Assembly: GCA_019188255.1 (NCBI GenBank)
Contig: JAETXT010000004.1
Coordinates: forward strand, 620,001 to 684,000
Origin: Verticillium longisporum
Taxonomy: Eukaryota; Ascomycota; Sordariomycetes; Glomerellales; Plectosphaerellaceae
Reading direction: 5' to 3'
DNA: 64,000 nt
The position numbers and the translations under genes are program-made. The first letter of the stretch is position 1. Each line of letters begins with the position of its first letter. The notes below the pieces were generated by a model. That model did no database searches, was not told the DNA's origin, and worked only from the letters and a program-made list of their open reading frames with translations. This document shows, piece after piece, positions 33,679-44,644 of this stretch.

Positions 33679-34846
33679 ATGGACGCTCACCAAACTACGA
33701 CGTCGGCAAAGCCTTACGACGGCCCCTCGCAGTACGCCATGTCTGGGGGCAACGGCTTCGCTGGGCCTGAAGAGCCGTCGTCGTCGAGGCCGTGGGATCG
33801 GCCCTCGTCTTACCCCGATCCCGTATCTGGCTCCGGCGCATACCCTCAAGGCTCGAGCGAGCTGCCGCCAACATCCAGACCATATGATCCGTCTCCTAGG
33901 CCGAATGGATCAACCACGAAGCCTTATGGCCCGTCAAAGCCATATGACACGCCCGCTAAGCCGTATGACACTTCCAAGCCGTACGATCCTTCGCCCAAGC
34001 CATATGGACCTGCCGCCGAACCTTATGACCCCTCAACCAAGCCTTACGACCCTTCCCTATATCCCACCCCCACAGGTCCCGTTGGCCCCAGCGTAGAGCA
34101 GATGCCGGGGCCAGCTGCCATGTCGTACTCATCCCAGTACGATGGAACGGCTGGTGCCCCGTTGCTAGCTCAACAGCAGACGGGCTTGTCTGCGCCCATG
34201 GTCACGTCCCCCCAAGATATCCGCTATGTTCGAGGACAGACCCTCGAAGCACTTGGCGAGCTCTACACCCTGCAAAAAAACAGGCAGCGGCTCGGTGGTA
34301 CACCCGTGCCCCTTGAGCTCGAACAGCAGTATCGCATGCAGTTGAACAAGGCGAGCTTTGACCTGAGAACATTGCGAGAGGAGGTCAAGATCCTCATTAG
34401 CGATGCCGAGAAGCACCGGTGGCGGAAGTGGCTCATCGGCAGCATTGTGTACGTCCTCCTCTCCTCAAACTTGGGGTTCCATTACTAACAGGCGCAGCGC
34501 GACCATTATTCCTACTGTCAACTTTATCTTTCGCCGCTCACCATCGGAGAAGAAAGAGGACAAGTCGGTGACTGATACTGAGCACTCCTTCGTTCGAACG
34601 CGCGCCTTGTTGGCGAAAATCAAGGACACTGTCCTCGGTCGCAATAGTATTGCGAGCATCGCCTTTTTTGTCTTTGCCGTGCTGTATGTCTTTTCGAACG
34701 AGGTGACGTTGTTGGTGGCCAAAACGGTCAACAAGAGACTCAAGAAGCTTTCATCAAGGATCGAAAAGGGCGACGGTCTACTAGAAGAAAAGGATCTGAA
34801 ACTCCTGGACGGATGGCGGTGGCGGGTATTGCTTCTGGGGCAGTGA
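33679..34846 (+). CDS. PYDPS-repeat protein with C-terminal membrane helices
   Basis: The coding sequence is join(33679..34448, 34498..34846), 372 aa, with one 49-nt intron (donor GTACGT; branch TACTAAC just upstream of the GCGCAG acceptor). The N-terminal half is disordered and carries about eight degenerate repeats of the type KPYDPS/KPYGP (about residues 60-130). A conserved-looking charged coil follows (VRGQTLEALGELYTLQKNRQ...LREEVKILISDAEKHRW), then a membrane segment GSIVATIIPTVNFIF, a soluble loop, a second helix IASIAFFVFAVLYVFSNEV and a basic tail ending in LLDGWRWRVLLLGQ. I do not recognise the family. The topology suggests a membrane anchor exposing a Tyr/Pro-rich tail. Confidence 0.75.
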
Positions 34847-35548
34847 ATTCTGGGCAATGACTTATGATTTATCACTGATGGGGGACGCTGGATGATATGA
34901 TGACACGATTGAGGCAGCGGACTAGATGGAGACATTCTGGATATCTACCCTGTTTAGCGTTGACGCATGACGAATATACGGCATTTCAAGAGCATCCATA
35001 CACTGCAAAATAGTATGCACCTGTCAAAAGGCAGTGCTGACGTGTGGTCGAATTCGAAGGGGAATCAGCCCAGCCCGCTGAACCTAAACGGACGATCTGG
35101 GAGCCCGATGATCCGGCCAACCCGGAAACACCGGACACCTCAAGTCACACCGCAGATGGCTTCGACCGAGTGGCGATCATCATCTGAAGACGCCAAGATA
35201 TTTCATTCCGCGCGATCCGTAACTGGCTCAGTCCCCATATACTCAGCTTATTCCCCCCGCCTCGTCACGAAAGAATGGAAGCGTCAACTTGTTAGAATCA
35301 ACCCCAATACGATGATAATCCCGAGCCCCGCAGCGTCGTGCACCACAGGCCATGTGCTGATGGCTCGTTCACCGGCATGGCTGTTCCCCGGATGCCATCC
35401 TGATCCAGTGGCGCTCAGTGCCAGCCACCCACTCCAGCAGATCTGGAGTTCACCGACAGAATGGTACTCAGAACCTCGTAGGTCGCACGCCGCTGTCTGT
35501 ATCCATGACCTTCTATCAGCTCACGAATCAGACATAGTGGCCACGTTT
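34847..35548. other. Intergenic
   Basis: The 3' flank of the repeat-protein gene and 5' flank of the IFI6-like gene. A frame open through here in phase with the next gene is random-looking. Confidence 0.5.
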
Positions 35549-35882
35549 ATGATATGGGTAGCAACATTTGCCATGGCGAGCATCGTTGTCCTTGGCGTTG
35601 CTTTTGGTTTCGTTGGCTTTAGCGCAGGTGAGTATGTCGACATGTGCTCACTACCCCGGGACCCATGTTGTTCTCTTGCTGACCTTGATTTGATGAAAAG
35701 GAGTTGCTGTTGCTGCATTCCAGTCATACATGTACAACGGCTATGCCCCCTCGGGCGGCATTCTCTCGACCACGGCGAGTATCACCATGCTGGGGGTCGT
35801 GCTGCCGTGGGGCTTAGGCGTGGCCAGTGTGTTTGCTACGCTTGCGGCAGCCGTTTCATGGGCTTATCGACCAGGTATTTGA
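35549..35882 (+). CDS. IFI6/IFI27 (Ifi-6-16, ISG12)-like mini membrane protein
   Basis: The coding sequence is join(35549..35627, 35701..35882), 86 aa, with one 73-nt intron (GTGAGT...AAAAG). Almost the entire protein is hydrophobic and glycine/alanine-rich. The order GFVGFSAGGVAVAAFQS, then YNGYAPSGGILSTTASITMLG, follows the Ifi-6-16 pattern (GF-AAG-AAGS-AA--QS ... GG-F---QS-G). Animal members localise to mitochondrial or ER membranes and modulate apoptosis; fungal members are mostly undescribed. The splice falls inside the conserved AGGVA segment, which supports the model. The upstream frame has no family similarity, so the start ATG at 35549 is the best fit but uncertain. Confidence 0.65.
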
Positions 35883-36619
35883 TGCAAATGAGGATGGACT
35901 CGCCAACTTTCCTTTGCCTCAGTTTGAGAACTGACATGGGCGGCAAAGAACGGAAATCCATGGAAGATCAGAGCTGTGAGGTCCCCGTCGTGCCTGCCTC
36001 GAGAGAACTTTGTCGAAGGTTGCATGAGCCGCACCGTGTGAGCACTTAATCGGTTGTTTGTTGGCCTCCACAGGTTATAAGAAGCGAATGATACCCATGT
36101 TTTGCAAGACTGATCTCTCACGTTATCTACGTGATGTGGTTGCAGGAGCTTGGTTCGAACTTGAAACCAAGCGCACTCACTTTGACATGTTACATTGGAG
36201 TCATACTCCTTATTTGAGCTTTTCCTCGTATGAGACGCACCGCATGGAATTGCTAGAGAGATTTCGTGGTATTGACATGTGTTGAGTGCAGGCTGATTGG
36301 GGGATTGCTCTGAAAAGACAGAAACTTGGGGGAGCGACATCCATGAAACAGATAAACTGCGGCTATTCTAGGCACTCGTGTATATGTTGCCTAAGAACAG
36401 TACCAAACTTGATCCTTCGCTGGTGTCTACGAAGATGGCGACTGGCAAAGCACTTTGGTGGATGCACGGGCCTCCCATTTCCCAGAGAAGGGTTTGGCGG
36501 GGTAGCTCACCATTGACCATTTCCAGAAGTTTTTCTCAGGAACATCGCAAATACACGACCATGTCGAGAAGCCAAAAGGCAACATCAACTTCGCGAAGCG
36601 ATTGCCAACTGTTGTAGAA
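35883..36619. other. Intergenic
   Basis: No gene is seen between the IFI6-like gene and the METTL16-type gene. Confidence 0.5.
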
Positions 36620-38181
36620 ATGACCGGTACGAAGAGAAAGAAGCCCAGTGATGGGGAGCCCACGGCAAGTCATCCAGCCGATGGTTCGAGACATGGTGCA
36701 ATGACCTACGGCACGAGACTCCTGAGGGGACGTCCCGCGCCTGGAGTTGACGCCGATACGTATTTTCGCGACCTGTATCTGAGCGAACTTGACTTCAGAC
36801 AACTTGGCCGTGAGGATCCGGAGTTTGGCCTGCTGTAGGTAGACCTGCCCAAGTAACATGCATTCTTACTACTACTAACGACGACAGGCTTCGCAGTGGA
36901 AACCTCAACTTCAATAATCCAGCTGCTGTCATGCAGCTTACCAAAACGCTGCTCAAAATCGACTATGGTCTTAAGATAGAACTTCCTCATGACAGGTTAT
37001 GCCCTCCTGTAAGTTCGACACTGGCAGACATCATCATTGATTCCAATTAATCACATACAGGTCCCCGTCCGCCACAATTACATCCTATGGCTCAAGGAGC
37101 TCATTGACGGCTCATCCTATGCCGAGCGAGGCCGAAAGGTGACGGGCCTCGACATTGGTACCGGGGCAAGCTGCATCTACCCTCTACTTGCTTGCCAACA
37201 GCGCAACTGGTCTTTCATTGCAACCGGTAGTACGCCTCCCCTCTTCTTGCGGCCGATTGACTGACCAGCCTAGACGTTGATCCCAAGAGCCTCAGTTTCG
37301 CCAAGAAGAATATTGAGTTAAATCACGTCCAGCATCGCATTCAGGTTATCTCTCGGCAAAGCTCAGACCCCCTCATCCCAGCACATCCAGCGACCGTTGA
37401 CTTCACAATGACCAATCCCCCTTTCTACGAATCCGACGCCGACCTCCTTGCCTCTGCGAAGCAGAAATCCCGTCCTCCCTTGTCGGCGTGCACGGGCGCC
37501 GCGGTGGAGATGGTCACACCCGGCGGCGAAGTTGCCTTCGTCACGCGCATTCTCGAAGAGTCTCTTACCCTCCGCGACGCAATTCAGTGGTACACGTCCA
37601 TGCTTGGAAAGCAGACCAGCCTTGAGACAATCGTAGAAAAGCTGCGCGAGTACGGCATAAACAACTACGCCGTCACCGAGTTCGTGCAGGGGAACAAGAC
37701 GAGGCGATGGGCGGTTGCATGGAGCTTTGCACCAATGAGGCCATCAGCACACGCGTCGAGGGGCATGAAAGCTGATAAATGGAAAAGATACTTTCCGCCG
37801 AGTACCGAGGTCGAGATTCTTACCATTCCGTTGGATGTTGGTGTCGGCGCAGTAGCTGAGAGGGTCGATTCGCTCATGACCTCGCTCGAGCTCGTATGTT
37901 GGGCGTGGGATAAGCACAAACTCCGCGGAACGGGGCGCGCACGGGAGAATGTCTGGAGCCGAGCCTGGCGGCGCAAGAAAGCGAGAGAACAGGAAGGAGG
38001 GAAGAACAAAGCTCCAGATGGCGATCATGGCTCAAGTTTCTGCGCGCTTGGAATCGAGATTGACATCGATATCAGGAGGGCCGGCATGGTGGTATCGTGC
38101 CGATGGAGAGAGGGTCTCGAGTTGTCTGTCTTCGAGAGCTTCTGCGGATTTCTGAAGACTCAATTGACGCATTTGAATTAA
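36620..38181 (+). CDS. METTL16-type RNA N6-adenosine methyltransferase
   Basis: The coding sequence is join(36620..36834, 36888..37008, 37061..37226, 37274..38181), 469 aa, with introns of 53, 52 and 47 nt. A basic N-terminus (GTKRKK) precedes DFRQLGREDPEFG, the family-typical LPHDRLCPPVPVRHNYILW, the SAM-binding GLDIGTGAS (about 142-150), an ATDVDPKSL acidic loop and the catalytic NPPFY (about 215-219). The C-terminal half includes FVTRILEESL and FVQGNKTRRWAVAWSF. METTL16 and its yeast/worm relatives methylate A43 of U6 snRNA and SAM-synthetase transcripts. The vertebrate-specific C-terminal extension is absent, as in other fungi. Nuclear location is inferred. Confidence 0.92.
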
Positions 38182-38707
38182 TACAGGGAGCTGTCGACAA
38201 GTACACCGCATTTGGTCAGTTTTCTCTATGTGCATCCCTGGGTAGTCTCAGTACCAGTGGCAAGATACAACCTCGGATGTTGCCTAGTCTCAATGAATAG
38301 CTGGGCATCGACCCAAGAACTCCATATGTCTGAAATACGCTTTTAGGCTTTCGGTCAAGTTATTTACTTGACTTGTAGCTGCGATGCTTGCGTAACAAGG
38401 CAGCAAAAGTCGGCAGACAAGCAGGGCACGCTTCGGTCGCACAGGGGTCGTAGTGGTTTGTTGGACTGCAGCTAATCTCTGTTGTCAATGTGGGTGCATG
38501 TAGGGTGCTCGGCCCTTCCAAGTTTATAAAAGGCTGTTGAAGTAAGACAGCACCGTTGCCACGTATCTCGTGGTTGCTAGGTCTTGGTGTTTTATGACGG
38601 TCACTATCACCTGCACGAAAAGCTCAACTCTGGGCTCGTCTGCTGCAAGTCTCAAGATATTGGAATTATCATTGTACTACTTGCTATCGATTCCATTGTC
38701 TCTGTCT

Positions 38708-39088
38708 CTATGGACTTTTCTTCGTAGGCTTGGGGCTGGGAATACAGGCCGGGACGTTATACCTCAATCCATGGCCGAATCTGAAAAGAGCATCTTTGGT
38801 GTCAAATGGCAGATCCTCGAAAGACTCATCAACGGCTTGATCGGAGGACGCCATGTAAATAGGCAGCTTTCCTTTGGGCTCAGCACCCTTGACCAGGAAC
38901 ACCACGTCGAGGAACACATCTGGGCTGCTCCCATAGCTCACAAAGAGTGCGGCTGCTTTCTCGGCGACCTCCGGGACGACGGCTGGACGATTCATCTTGA
39001 TATTCACACTGGTCGGGACCGCATCGTAGATGGCCGCTTGAACTCTAGCAACCCATTGTTGATGTCGTAAGACACAGGCCAGGCGGGA
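38708..39088 (-). pseudogene. Possible gene fragment
   Basis: A minus-strand frame of about 126 codons reads like a folded protein (WVARVQAAIYDAVPTSVNIK, then AVVPEVAEKAAALFVSYGSS and VFLDVVFLVKGAEPKGKLP) and ends at a stop at 38708. It begins directly after a TGA at 39089-39091, and the first ATG is internal (39007). I see no partner exon upstream. It may be a remnant of a larger gene or a short gene of unknown family. Confidence 0.3.
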
Positions 39089-40623
39089 TCAGGGGGGGCG
39101 GCGGGTTATGCTAGGCAGAGGAACGCAAAGTCGTGTCAGGCGACCCTGCGGAGCCGCCATGCAGGGGGTCCAGCCAGGGGCTAAGGGCTACGAGAAACGT
39201 ATATATAGAGGCTGCGGATGCCCTCCTAACCGCGGAGGGCCAGAACTCAGATATACCCTTACCCCCCTACCTATCTTCTATTTTGCCTGCGGACCACGTG
39301 CGGAAGACCTCTTCACAACAATTTGACACCTCATCGCGAGCTCGGCTCGACGGTTCTATGGCATTGGCACGCCTTAGCATCCGCACGTTCACGTGTTGAC
39401 AAGCCTCTCTAGTGCCCCTGGGCGTCATCTTGAGGGTAGCCACGAGGGTGAAGCCAAGATCTACCTAGTAGACGAATCCTGGTCTCCTATGGGGTCACAA
39501 TATCATACAGAATCGGCCTATAGGGCATCATCAGGAAATTCCCCAAATCTACTAGGTACTCATGGTGAAAGTTGCACAGGAGGAGTAAAATGAAGGAACC
39601 GCCATCATAAACCAACACTTGCAATCCGTCACTCGTCGCAAGGCTCCTAAACATCTACCGTTGTACAGCCCAGTATGTGAAGCGAGGGAAGCAGAAGAAG
39701 AGAATAAATCAAGGGGAAGTGTAACATAAGTGTACATCTCACCAGCATTGGAGGAAGTTTGACGGAATGACTTTCGGTGATATCAAGATAGCAGATGAAA
39801 AAATACGGGGGTGTGACATCAAACACGGGGATGAGGATCGTGAAGCTTTGTAATTTGAATGCCCATAAATCAAGTAGATGAAAACTACCCAAATAGCTAT
39901 CCAGCATTTTGAATGCTGGCCTGGAATAGGCCATGAGGCGAATTCTAAGCACGGGAAGTGAACTTGAACAGCTTAACACTCTTGAAGCAATTCATAATGC
40001 CAGAAGTCTTGTATATCAATCTGTTCGTGCAATATCTTTCCGTTCTAGCTATTGCGGCACACTTATCGTTTGTGGTGGAAGCAGGACTCAGGTCACCAAG
40101 AGCGTGAGTAGTCGGTATCTCATTCTCAAGAGTAGCATCAACGGAAACTCCCTTGCTACCAGACTTAAGATTTTCAGGCCTCTCACTTGAACCTGATGCC
40201 TTCATTCGCTTACGCCAAAAATGGTGTCCAAGGCTTGACTCTGTGACAAGGCTCTTAAGGACTAAAGTCACTGTTCGAACTTTCTTCTGACTACGTGATT
40301 GCTATTCATTATTGCTCACCTACTCATAGAAACTTTTTCTCTCTCGCAGTCTTATGCCTTTGATTCGTTGTGGCATGTTTTGATGTGGGATGGAGGATCA
40401 CCTATGGGAGGAATTGCCGGATTACGGCTTGCTTGCTATCAACTATATATGTTAGAATAAGATGCTAGCAGCCCATACAGATATATCACTATTGATCTCT
40501 GCTTGGCTGTCTAGGAGTTTCCTTAAGCCGAATAGCATTGATTTTACCCAAGTTTCACCACTCTTCTCGCAATCTGAGGCGTAGCTCAATGCATCATGAT
40601 CGGACAAACGCCAGCCAACCACC

Positions 40624-40742
40624 ACATACGACCATACCTACTGGAAAACTCGGGATCCCGTCCGCTCTCCCATAGATAAGCCAGTAAGGGTTGGACTAGT
40701 AGTTGGGTGGGTGACCACCAGCGAATCCCCGATGTTGTATGT
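40624..40742 (+). rRNA. 5S ribosomal RNA
   Basis: The 119-nt sequence opens with ACATACGACCATACC and ends with GTTGTATGT, so the two ends pair as the closing stem of 5S rRNA. The internal promoter region (GATAAGCCAGTAAGGGTTGG) and the conserved AGTAGTTGGGTGGGTGAC and CCAGCGAATCCC blocks match ascomycete 5S genes as I know them. A T5 run immediately follows as a Pol III terminator. It stands alone between protein genes, as is usual in Pezizomycotina, where 5S copies are dispersed. Confidence 0.93.
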
Positions 40743-41871
40743 TTTTGGATAATATTTTTGTTTTGTGCTTAGCAAAAGGAGAAATGGCCATGTCGTGGGT
40801 GGGGCAGACATGGGGCGTTGCGGGACAAAAAGAGAGCGGGGACCGGTGATCCTTTGGTCTTCCGTCCAATATGTTGGTGATGTGGCAAGTACTCTAGGAC
40901 AAGTAGAAGATAAAGAGTCCAAATTCAAAAAGACACAACTCTGGATGGCGGGGATGCTCGGGCCTAAGGCGCGAGGTGGATATGGCGCCCCAGCCCATGG
41001 CCCAATGTACCAAGATCGATGACTGTATGATTGAGTAGTTCTGAATTTACCGCTAGGGAGACGTCATAATTCAGCAGTCGTCGTTCTCTTACCCTTTAAA
41101 GATTTAAACTCTCTCATTGTTTCGATGTGCTGAAAGATTCTGTAGTTGCCTTAGTAAACAACGTGCTGTCTTTAGCCCCTCTGACTTAAATCTGTGGTTT
41201 CCTGCACTCAAGGGACTTTGAAATCTTCCACGTCAAATATGAAATTGGAGTAGACAGGAGTCGGGAACCGCTGTCATCGGATACCTGTACAGCACATCAA
41301 CGCAATGCCACCCCATCCACCATCTTCGGGACGTGCAGAAAATTGCCTGCAGTCATTGCCATACCCAAACCGTCGAATACGTTAAAGTAAACGTAACCCA
41401 GGGAAATTGTGGATTTGGTGCCTCAAACTCCAATGGTCTCAGGTCCAAATGCCCCTCATTGCGAGAGTTATCTTTTAATGTCTAGCCCCATAACAATGAT
41501 TGAACCTGGCGAAGCAAAGGGTTCCAATTAGCACAGGCTCCTGACTTCGTCCAAGGCACGGTATGAAGTTGTGGGAACACGACTATAGCTGCCGACCAAA
41601 GACTTCGAACAAAGTATAGGACAATGTCATGTTAGATGGGAGAAGAAGTGATTCACCAGGTTAGTGTCCGAGTTTGGCCTCAGTACCTTGTATGAGCGCC
41701 AGCCGAGTGGCAGAAAATACATATCGCTAATTGACAAAGGCCAAATTCGGGCACCCAGGCATAGCCGTGGGTGTTACGGTCGGCCCCAAAGGGGCTTAGT
41801 GACAGCCCTCACACGGTCCTAAGTGTCATACGACAGCTATCCAATTGAGCTAAAAGTTCGAGATCTTGGTG

Positions 41872-42861
41872 TTATAGCTCCAATTCCTCCAACTCGTTCC
41901 TCCAGGGGATTGACGTCTGAGCTCCTCGACGGGAGACAGTAATGCTTGATCCTCTGATAGCTCGCGCAACGGCGTCCCCAACCTTGAAATGCTCACCCCG
42001 TGACGATTCCTCTGCAAAGGCCACAGCGTAAGCTCCGATGAAAGTATCCCCAGCCGCCGTTGTGTCTATGGCGTCAACCTTGAGAGCCGGCACCAGCCGC
42101 CTCTCGCCACTCTCACAAGTATAAAACACACCGCGGGCACCCAATGTAAGAACAACATTCTTAACGCCCTTTTGCAAGAGTCGATTGGCGACAGTAGCCA
42201 GTGACGAGGGGTCTTCGAGCTCAGATTCCGCCACGTCAGCGACGAGCGCAGCCTCGGTTTCGTTCAGGATCAGATGATTCAATCCTTGATATGCCTCAGC
42301 AGGCATTGCAATGGCAGGCGCCTGGTTCAGAAGAACGGGAACATTCGCAGCCTTGGCAGCCTGGATGCTGTCGAGAACAGTGGGCACGGGAACTTCCATC
42401 TGAAGAATCAGGAGGTCCGGCTTGAGGCTTAAAGATTGCTGGACGTGATCAAAACCAACGGAGCGGTTCGCGCCGGGAGATAGAATGATCCTGTTCTGGC
42501 CGTCCGACTCATCGATGATGATGACGGCGATGCCAGTTTGAGAGTCTTCGCCGCCAGAGGCATTAACCCGAACCATGCTGGTGTCCACACCGCACGAGGC
42601 AAGACTCTCGATGAGCCCGGACCCAGCGACATCTCCTCCTACGGCCCCAATCATGAATACATCAACACTGGGGTCCTCAAGGGTCCTAGTCCGTGACAGC
42701 TTGGCACAGGCGACGGCTTGGTTTGCGCCCTTGCCTCCGCAGCCTGATTCGAAGCCCGAGGCCGTCATGGTCTCGCCTGGATGTGGGTGGTGGGAGACAT
42801 AGGAGACTTGGTCCAGGTTCAACGATCCCAAGACGTGGATGACGGGTCGGCGGGCGCTCAT
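41872..42861 (-). CDS. Ribokinase (PfkB family)
   Basis: A 329-aa intronless gene. It has the N-terminal GSLNLD of ribokinases, the sugar-binding GCGGKGANQAVA (about 40-51), the NETE magnesium motif (200-203), and the DTTAAGDTFIGA signature (266-277) with catalytic Asp272. The enzyme phosphorylates D-ribose at O5 with ATP, feeding ribose into the pentose phosphate pathway in the cytosol. An in-frame ATG 33 bp upstream (42894) would add 11 residues; 42861 puts the start at normal family length. The gene lies next to regulators, a sugar transporter and an adenosine deaminase, in keeping with a role in using ribose released from nucleosides. Confidence 0.93.
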   Translation of the reverse strand: MSARRPVIHVLGSLNLDQVSYVSHHPHPGETMTASGFESGCGGKGANQAVACAKLSRTRTLEDPSVDVFMIGAVGGDVAGSGLIESLASCGVDTSMVRVNASGGEDSQTGIAVIIIDESDGQNRIILSPGANRSVGFDHVQQSLSLKPDLLILQMEVPVPTVLDSIQAAKAANVPVLLNQAPAIAMPAEAYQGLNHLILNETEAALVADVAESELEDPSSLATVANRLLQKGVKNVVLTLGARGVFYTCESGERRLVPALKVDAIDTTAAGDTFIGAYAVAFAEESSRGEHFKVGDAVARAIRGSSITVSRRGAQTSIPWRNELEELEL

Positions 42862-43207
42862 CGTGAGTGACGTATGTGACGAGTGTTCTCTCAATGCAGG
42901 ATGATAGTCTGGAGTGGTGTCGCTCTGTCGGATTGACGAGTCTGGTGGTATTTAGAAGACCGATTTTCAGGATCCGAGACGAAGGGCCATTGCATGCGAG
43001 GCAAATGCCCTCTTTAATCCCGTGCGTCAGGTATCAACCAACCCGTGTCACCAAGCCTTCTTGCTGGGGCGTGACGACCGATGTCATTCACGAAATGCTG
43101 GACCCCTTGTGGGGCCGTTGGCCTACTTGAGGCTCCAGCTTGAGGTGGGCGATGCGACTGGCGACCACGCCAACAAACAAGAAAGCGCCATACCGAATCG
43201 GTAGCTT
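42862..43207. other. Short intergenic region
   Basis: Promoter of the ribokinase gene and 3' flank of the next minus-strand gene. Nothing else is seen. Confidence 0.5.
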
Positions 43208-44644
43208 CTACGCGACGGCTGTGGGGGAGGTCGCACCACCTCTCACCATGTTCAACATCTCGTCGGGTTCGTAGCCCCACTCGGCGTCCAGATCCCTCAA
43301 TCGCCAGAGCGCGCCCCAACCAGTAGCCTGGTCGATATGGAGAAGAATTCTGGCGACCTCGCGACGCTCGGAGACGTGGGTGAAGATCTTGCCGGCCAAG
43401 TAAAGAGGTTGGATAGCGTTGATCAAGCTGCCAAGGTGGGGGTTCGAGCCCGATATGCCGCAGATTCGGCGAGCATGCCACACAGCGGAGAACTCGGGCG
43501 TGACGCTGTTCGAGCGGCGCATCTCAAGCATGAGGATGCAGGCGGCATGATAGAGTTGGTTGCTCGATATGGCGGCCCAGTGAGAAAAGAGAATCGTGGG
43601 GAAAAGATGGCCCTCTGCCGTCTTTGCTTTGGCGTCTATGATGGGCATCATGGGACGAGGACGCCGATCGTACCACCTTTGCAGCCTGAACCATAGCTGC
43701 TCCCATCGCTTGGTAAATGGTCTGTTGTCGGACTCGTCTTGTTCTCCGAGACCAAGGTATCGGACGAGTCGATATCGCAGGTTGCACACTTCGGCGCAGA
43801 GATACAGAGCCCAGTTGGCGTACATGTCGCAGGAACCTTGGCTGTGTTGCCAGAAGAGCTCCTCAACGTAGGTGTCGACAGCATGTCCAGACTCCTCGGG
43901 CGACCCATGGGTTGCGGCGTTGTCCGGTCTGGGGATCCATCTGTCGAGCGGCAGCATGGTTGTCTCAGTCCCGGAGGAGATAATCTCGCCACAAACCTCC
44001 ATCCGAGCATAGCACCAGAACACAGCCTGAGGTAGGCCGCCCGAGAAGCCGTTGACCCCGAAGAACTCGAAGAGTCCAGCGCAACCTTCTAGATGTCGAC
44101 GCCAGTCCTTGGAGCTGCCAGCCATCAGCTCGAAGACAGCAAGGATACATGCGGTCACAAGGATGCTTGGATCCTTCGCCTGCAGGCTGGGGCCCAATGC
44201 CAATATGCTCTGCTGGTACAGCTCCAGGCTGTCGTAGCTCTCAGGCAGTGAGGGGTTCCGTCTCTCCATCTGGCGGGCTGAGAAGGCAAGAATCGCGTAG
44301 AAGAGTGCCGGTGACTTCTGTGCCAGGATGGGCACCTGGATCTGAAAATGCCGGGCCTCATCGAATTTGTCCAGGTACGGTGCACATTCAGTGACCCAGT
44401 TGCGAAGGTAGGTTATCAGGCGGACCTGGGGAATGCTGGTGCTGGCGTAGTCCAGACGTCGATTCTTCCGCTGCTGTTCGCTGTTGTCGTGGGTGGCAGC
44501 GGGGGTCGCTTGGGGTTCTGGCGTCGCCCAGCGGCTCGGACTCAGCGTGGATAATCCAGTAAAGACAGCGTCCCTCAGCTGCTCTTGTAACTCGAGGAAC
44601 CGTGGGTCGGCGGACAGGCCGTCCATCTCATCTGATGTCGTCAT
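43208..44644 (-). CDS. Fungal_trans_2-type regulator lacking a zinc cluster
   Basis: 478 aa, no intron found. The N-terminal 70 residues are polar. The body matches the fungal-specific transcription factor domain 2 (DUF3468): LRNWVTECAPYLDKFDEARHF, VPILAQKSPALFYAILAFSARQ, then LGPSLQAKDPSILVTACILAVFELM and the SSKDWRRHLEGCAGLFEFFG segment. No Cys6 zinc cluster is encoded in the frame or visible upstream before the divergent gene. It may act through a DNA-binding partner, possibly the divergent Zn2Cys6 gene. An in-frame ATG at 44683 would add 13 residues. A role in controlling the adjacent ribokinase is inferred from position. Confidence 0.82.
   Translation of the reverse strand: MTTSDEMDGLSADPRFLELQEQLRDAVFTGLSTLSPSRWATPEPQATPAATHDNSEQQRKNRRLDYASTSIPQVRLITYLRNWVTECAPYLDKFDEARHFQIQVPILAQKSPALFYAILAFSARQMERRNPSLPESYDSLELYQQSILALGPSLQAKDPSILVTACILAVFELMAGSSKDWRRHLEGCAGLFEFFGVNGFSGGLPQAVFWCYARMEVCGEIISSGTETTMLPLDRWIPRPDNAATHGSPEESGHAVDTYVEELFWQHSQGSCDMYANWALYLCAEVCNLRYRLVRYLGLGEQDESDNRPFTKRWEQLWFRLQRWYDRRPRPMMPIIDAKAKTAEGHLFPTILFSHWAAISSNQLYHAACILMLEMRRSNSVTPEFSAVWHARRICGISGSNPHLGSLINAIQPLYLAGKIFTHVSERREVARILLHIDQATGWGALWRLRDLDAEWGYEPDEMLNMVRGGATSPTAVA

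Larger units (their letters stand above)
38182..41871. other. Gene-poor interval (~3.7 kb)
   Basis: This contains a 5S rRNA gene and one protein-like fragment (separate entries). The rest is lower in GC than the flanking coding DNA. A TATATATAG element is near 39200, and a GCCCTCC...GGAGGGC inverted repeat lies at about 39218-39241. No other gene is recognised. Confidence 0.5.

Noticed and set aside
34967..35548. 194-codon upstream extension in frame with the IFI6-like protein
   Set aside because: No hydrophobic or family similarity and random composition; the family is under about 120 residues.
39218..39241. GCCCTCC...GGAGGGC inverted repeat as a structured RNA or element end
   Set aside because: Only 7-8 bp stem with no flanking target duplication or partner; expected by chance in this length.
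38182..41871. Possible RIP-mutated transposon relic in the lower-GC interval
   Set aside because: No transposase or reverse transcriptase remnant, no terminal repeats, and no strong TpA excess evident by eye.
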